Assembly (NCBI GenBank): GCA_045577695.1
Contig: JAZNIW010000027.1
Coordinates: 1-32,635 of the forward strand
Direction of reading: 5' to 3'
DNA from: UMGS1279 sp045577695
GTDB lineage: Bacteria > Bacillota > Clostridia > Oscillospirales > Acutalibacteraceae
DNA length: 32,635 bases
In this document: one piece after another, positions 31,048-32,635 of the stretch
Layout: every line of letters begins with the position of its first letter
Position numbering within the stretch: position 1 is the stretch's first letter
The notes under the pieces: model-generated
Told to the model about the DNA's origin: nothing
What the model saw: only the letters and a program-made list of their open reading frames with translations
Databases searched by the model: none
Position numbers and translations under genes: made by a program

Positions 31048-31076
31048 GCTCACTTTAAACCATTTTTCCACAAGAA

Positions 31077-31109
31077 AAAACCCAAAATCTCAAACAGATT
31101 TTGGGTTTT
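31077..31109 (-). terminator. Terminator after the 2-hydroxyacid dehydrogenase gene
   Basis: A perfect 14-bp stem (31077-31090 with 31096-31109, AAAACCCAAAATCT) has a 5-nt loop and A/T tails on both sides, with a T run on the minus strand. It lies about 27 bases past the gene's stop. Confidence 0.85.
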
Positions 31110-31135
31110 AGCAAAACGATTTTATTAATTTTTTC

Positions 31136-32185
31136 TTAAAAAGCACCTTTGTTATACCAAAAACGCGGCATTTTTTCCTCTTGCAGCCAATTCGAAAGTT
31201 CCTCCAACATCATCTTGGGACTATCTGCATAGGCATTGACGGTATCACCACCGCGGTGATTCGTCAAGGTAATGTTATCCAGCGAAAGGAAGGGATGGTC
31301 GCCCAGCGGCTCCACCTCGAACACATCAATGGCGGCGCCTTCAATCAGTTGCTTATTCAAAGCGTTGTAAAGGGCATTATAATCCACCATATAAGAGCGG
31401 CTTGTATTTATGAAATAAGCGGTATCCTTCATCATTTCAAATTCACGTTTTCCGAAAATGGGTTTCTCGCTATTGGAGCGGGCGTGAAGCGAAATAACAT
31501 CCGACATCATAATCAGTTCATCTAATTCCACAAAACGAACCCTATCCCAATGAATACGAGGATTGGTGTGCTCCGGCTCGAACAGATTACTGATTAAAAT
31601 CTGACAGCCAAAACCGCTTAATTTTTCACAAACCAATTCTCCCGCATTGCCAAATCCAACAATACCCACCGTTAAGTCTTTCATCTCAATAATCTTACCC
31701 GAATTGGGATATTTTTCGCGCCAATCCCCATTTTTGAGCGAAAGATGCGATCGGGCAATGTTACGCATCTCACTAAACATAACACCAATCGTAAATTCTG
31801 CAACGGCATTAGAGTTGTGAGCCGGATTGGTCAATACTTTTATTTTGCGAGCCGAAGCAGCTTCCACATCCACATTTTCCACACCGCCACGATTGCAAAG
31901 AATATATTTTAAGTTTTTAGCACGCGAAAGAACTTGCTCTGTCACAGGGCACAAATGCACCATCAAAATCTCGGCCTTCTCCACCGCTTCTAAATATCCT
32001 TTGGGCAGTGCGCATTTTTCGCGGCCGCCCAATTCAATCAATTTCACGGTATCACGCATCGCCTTGCGCGTTTTTTTACCAAAAAACAGAGTTTCGACAT
32101 CGTCAAATAAATCCTTATACTCGGAAAAAGCCTCGCGCATCATTTCAGTAGTAACAAAAATATCACCAACAGCTAGACATTTCAT
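31136..32185 (-). CDS. NAD-dependent D-2-hydroxyacid dehydrogenase family protein
   Basis: This 349-residue cytoplasmic oxidoreductase has the D-isomer 2-hydroxyacid dehydrogenase layout. The catalytic-domain part (1-125) precedes the Rossmann domain LTVGIVGFGNAGE (171-183), with GFGNAG as the dinucleotide loop. Catalytic residues are Arg236 in LHARSNSE, Glu292 in DVFEVEPLGDHP and His310 in TNHRGG. The first motif has Asn-Arg-Gly-Gly (98-101) where relatives often read GxGxD, and the substrate cannot be told. The ATG at 32185 has GAGGTG ten bases upstream. It follows the remnant gene by about 42 bases and may have been its operon partner. Two terminators separate it from mraZ. Confidence 0.9.
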   Translation of the reverse strand: MKCLAVGDIFVTTEMMREAFSEYKDLFDDVETLFFGKKTRKAMRDTVKLIELGGREKCALPKGYLEAVEKAEILMVHLCPVTEQVLSRAKNLKYILCNRGGVENVDVEAASARKIKVLTNPAHNSNAVAEFTIGVMFSEMRNIARSHLSLKNGDWREKYPNSGKIIEMKDLTVGIVGFGNAGELVCEKLSGFGCQILISNLFEPEHTNPRIHWDRVRFVELDELIMMSDVISLHARSNSEKPIFGKREFEMMKDTAYFINTSRSYMVDYNALYNALNKQLIEGAAIDVFEVEPLGDHPFLSLDNITLTNHRGGDTVNAYADSPKMMLEELSNWLQEEKMPRFWYNKGAF

Positions 32186-32227
32186 ACCTTACACCTCTTA
32201 ATTTCCTCAACTGTTCTCCGCTTGGTA

Positions 32228-32494
32228 TCATTCGCCCTTAAAGGCTACATCACGGAAGGAAATATTGGTTTTTTCCTCACACAAATATCTCCCCAAATCA
32301 ATATAGGCAATACGGTGGCCGGATGTACGCTTACAAATGGCAAGCAATTCCATATAATAATATCCGTGAAAACGGCATAAATATCCATCTTAAGCCTTGA
32401 AAATTTGCTCATCATATCGCCGGCCAAACGGATTACCGTTGTTCAATATACCAAACTTTCTCAACGGCAACAATCCGTTTCTTTTTGTAAAAAG
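32228..32494 (-). pseudogene. Remnant of an unidentified gene, cut by the IS and carrying an in-frame stop
   Basis: One minus-strand frame runs from the IS boundary (32494) to TGA at 32230-32228, broken only by TAA at 32392-32390. The upper part contains LNNGNPFGRRYDEQIFKA, and after the stop it continues DGYLCRFHGYYYMELLAICK, then RTSGHRIAYIDLGRYLCEEK, ending FRDVAFKGE. The length of open frame on both sides of a single stop, and the protein-like composition, suggest a decayed gene. I do not recognise the family. It lies 42 bases upstream of the dehydrogenase gene on the same strand. A short intact ORF from the ATG at about 32353 is the alternative. Confidence 0.45.
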
Positions 32495-32522
32495 AGGCTC
32501 TATAATAAATGTTGGGGTAACC
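32495..32522 (+). repeat. ISL3-type terminal inverted repeat (right-hand element)
   Basis: GGCTCTATAATAAAT is followed by GTTGGGGTAACC. Nineteen of the first 25 positions match the repeat whose tip is at 140, with the differences in the middle. Confidence 0.6.
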
Positions 32523-32569
32523 AAGTAGAGCCTACGAAGAAAAATTAAAATAAAAACAAAAAAAGTAGA

Positions 32570-32635
32570 GCATATTTGGAAAAAATCCGTTAAAATGGAA
32601 TTGCTTAGAAACCATGAACGGAGAACCAAATATGC
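32570..32635 (+). promoter_or_regulatory. Long-range inverted repeat covering the putative transposase start
   Basis: GCATATTTGG (32570-32579) is the exact complement of CCAAATATGC at the window end (about 32626-32635), which contains the putative start ATG and follows the GGAG site. A transcript entering from outside the IS would include both arms and could hide the start codon. Confidence 0.45.

Larger units (their letters stand above)
32495..32635 (+). mobile_element. Partial ISL3-family insertion sequence, transposase-start end
   Basis: The outer tip GGCTCT at 32495 runs into GTTGGGGTAACC by 32522, the same layout as the end at 118-140. About 110 bases of A-rich non-coding DNA follow. 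GGAG then lies about eight bases before an ATG at about 32632, which is probably the transposase start, with the gene reading out of the window. Only this end is visible, so the family call depends on the terminal repeat and layout. Confidence 0.6.

Noticed and set aside
31020..31109. Two palindromes upstream of mraZ as a MITE
   Set aside because: Each is a normal terminator stem with a T run on the minus strand; no target duplication or shared ends.
1..32635. tRNA, rRNA or CRISPR arrays
   Set aside because: No cloverleaf-like stretch, rRNA-like sequence or regularly spaced repeat set was seen in the intergenic regions.

Overview
The window looks like a chromosome segment of a Gram-positive bacterium of the Bacillota, most likely class Clostridia and perhaps a gut Oscillospirales-type lineage. 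The class is inferred from gene content and style: a dcw cluster of Firmicutes order, DivIB and FtsL forms, an mltG/U32 peptidase pair as in Bacillus yrrL/yrrO, ThyX in place of ThyA, a DNPR motif in MurE that predicts meso-diaminopimelate peptidoglycan, strong GGAGG ribosome binding sites, and frequent GTG and TTG starts. No rRNA, tRNA or CRISPR array was seen.

Both window edges are partial insertion sequences of ISL3 type. At the left (1-140) the end of one element, with the last 25 codons of its transposase, lies directly against a ribosome binding site plus six codons of an otherwise missing gene downstream of secG. At the right (32495-32635) the start of another element cuts into a gene remnant that also has an in-frame stop. 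The two terminal repeats are related but not identical.

Region 1 (8893 down to 227, minus strand) is a long run: thyX, tmk, a DJ-1/PfpI protein, 5-formyltetrahydrofolate cyclo-ligase, mltG, a U32 peptidase-like protein, malQ, a small PASTA-less penicillin-binding protein, and secG with its own promoter. It joins thymidylate and folate metabolism to wall synthesis and turnover. A divergent prs-like gene (9142-10287, plus) shares the thyX upstream region.

Region 2 (10388-18013, plus strand) has two units. The first is a polyprenyl-phosphate sugar-1-phosphate transferase overlapping a sugar nucleotidyltransferase. The second is a 71-residue six-cysteine protein, rlmB, a 956-residue membrane protein that looks like a P1B-type ATPase stripped of its catalytic and metal motifs, and an O-antigen ligase/polymerase-like protein. 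The degenerate ATPase is the most unusual item in the window.

Region 3 (30979 down to 18405, minus strand) is the division and cell wall cluster: mraZ, rsmH, ftsL, a two-PASTA ftsI-type PBP, murE, mraY, ftsW, murG, murA, divIB, ftsZ. It has no murF, murD, murC, murB or ftsA. A good promoter with tandem GTGGTG repeats precedes mraZ, and ftsZ has a second promoter of its own. Upstream lies a 2-hydroxyacid dehydrogenase gene, insulated from mraZ by two terminators, and then the IS-truncated pseudogene.
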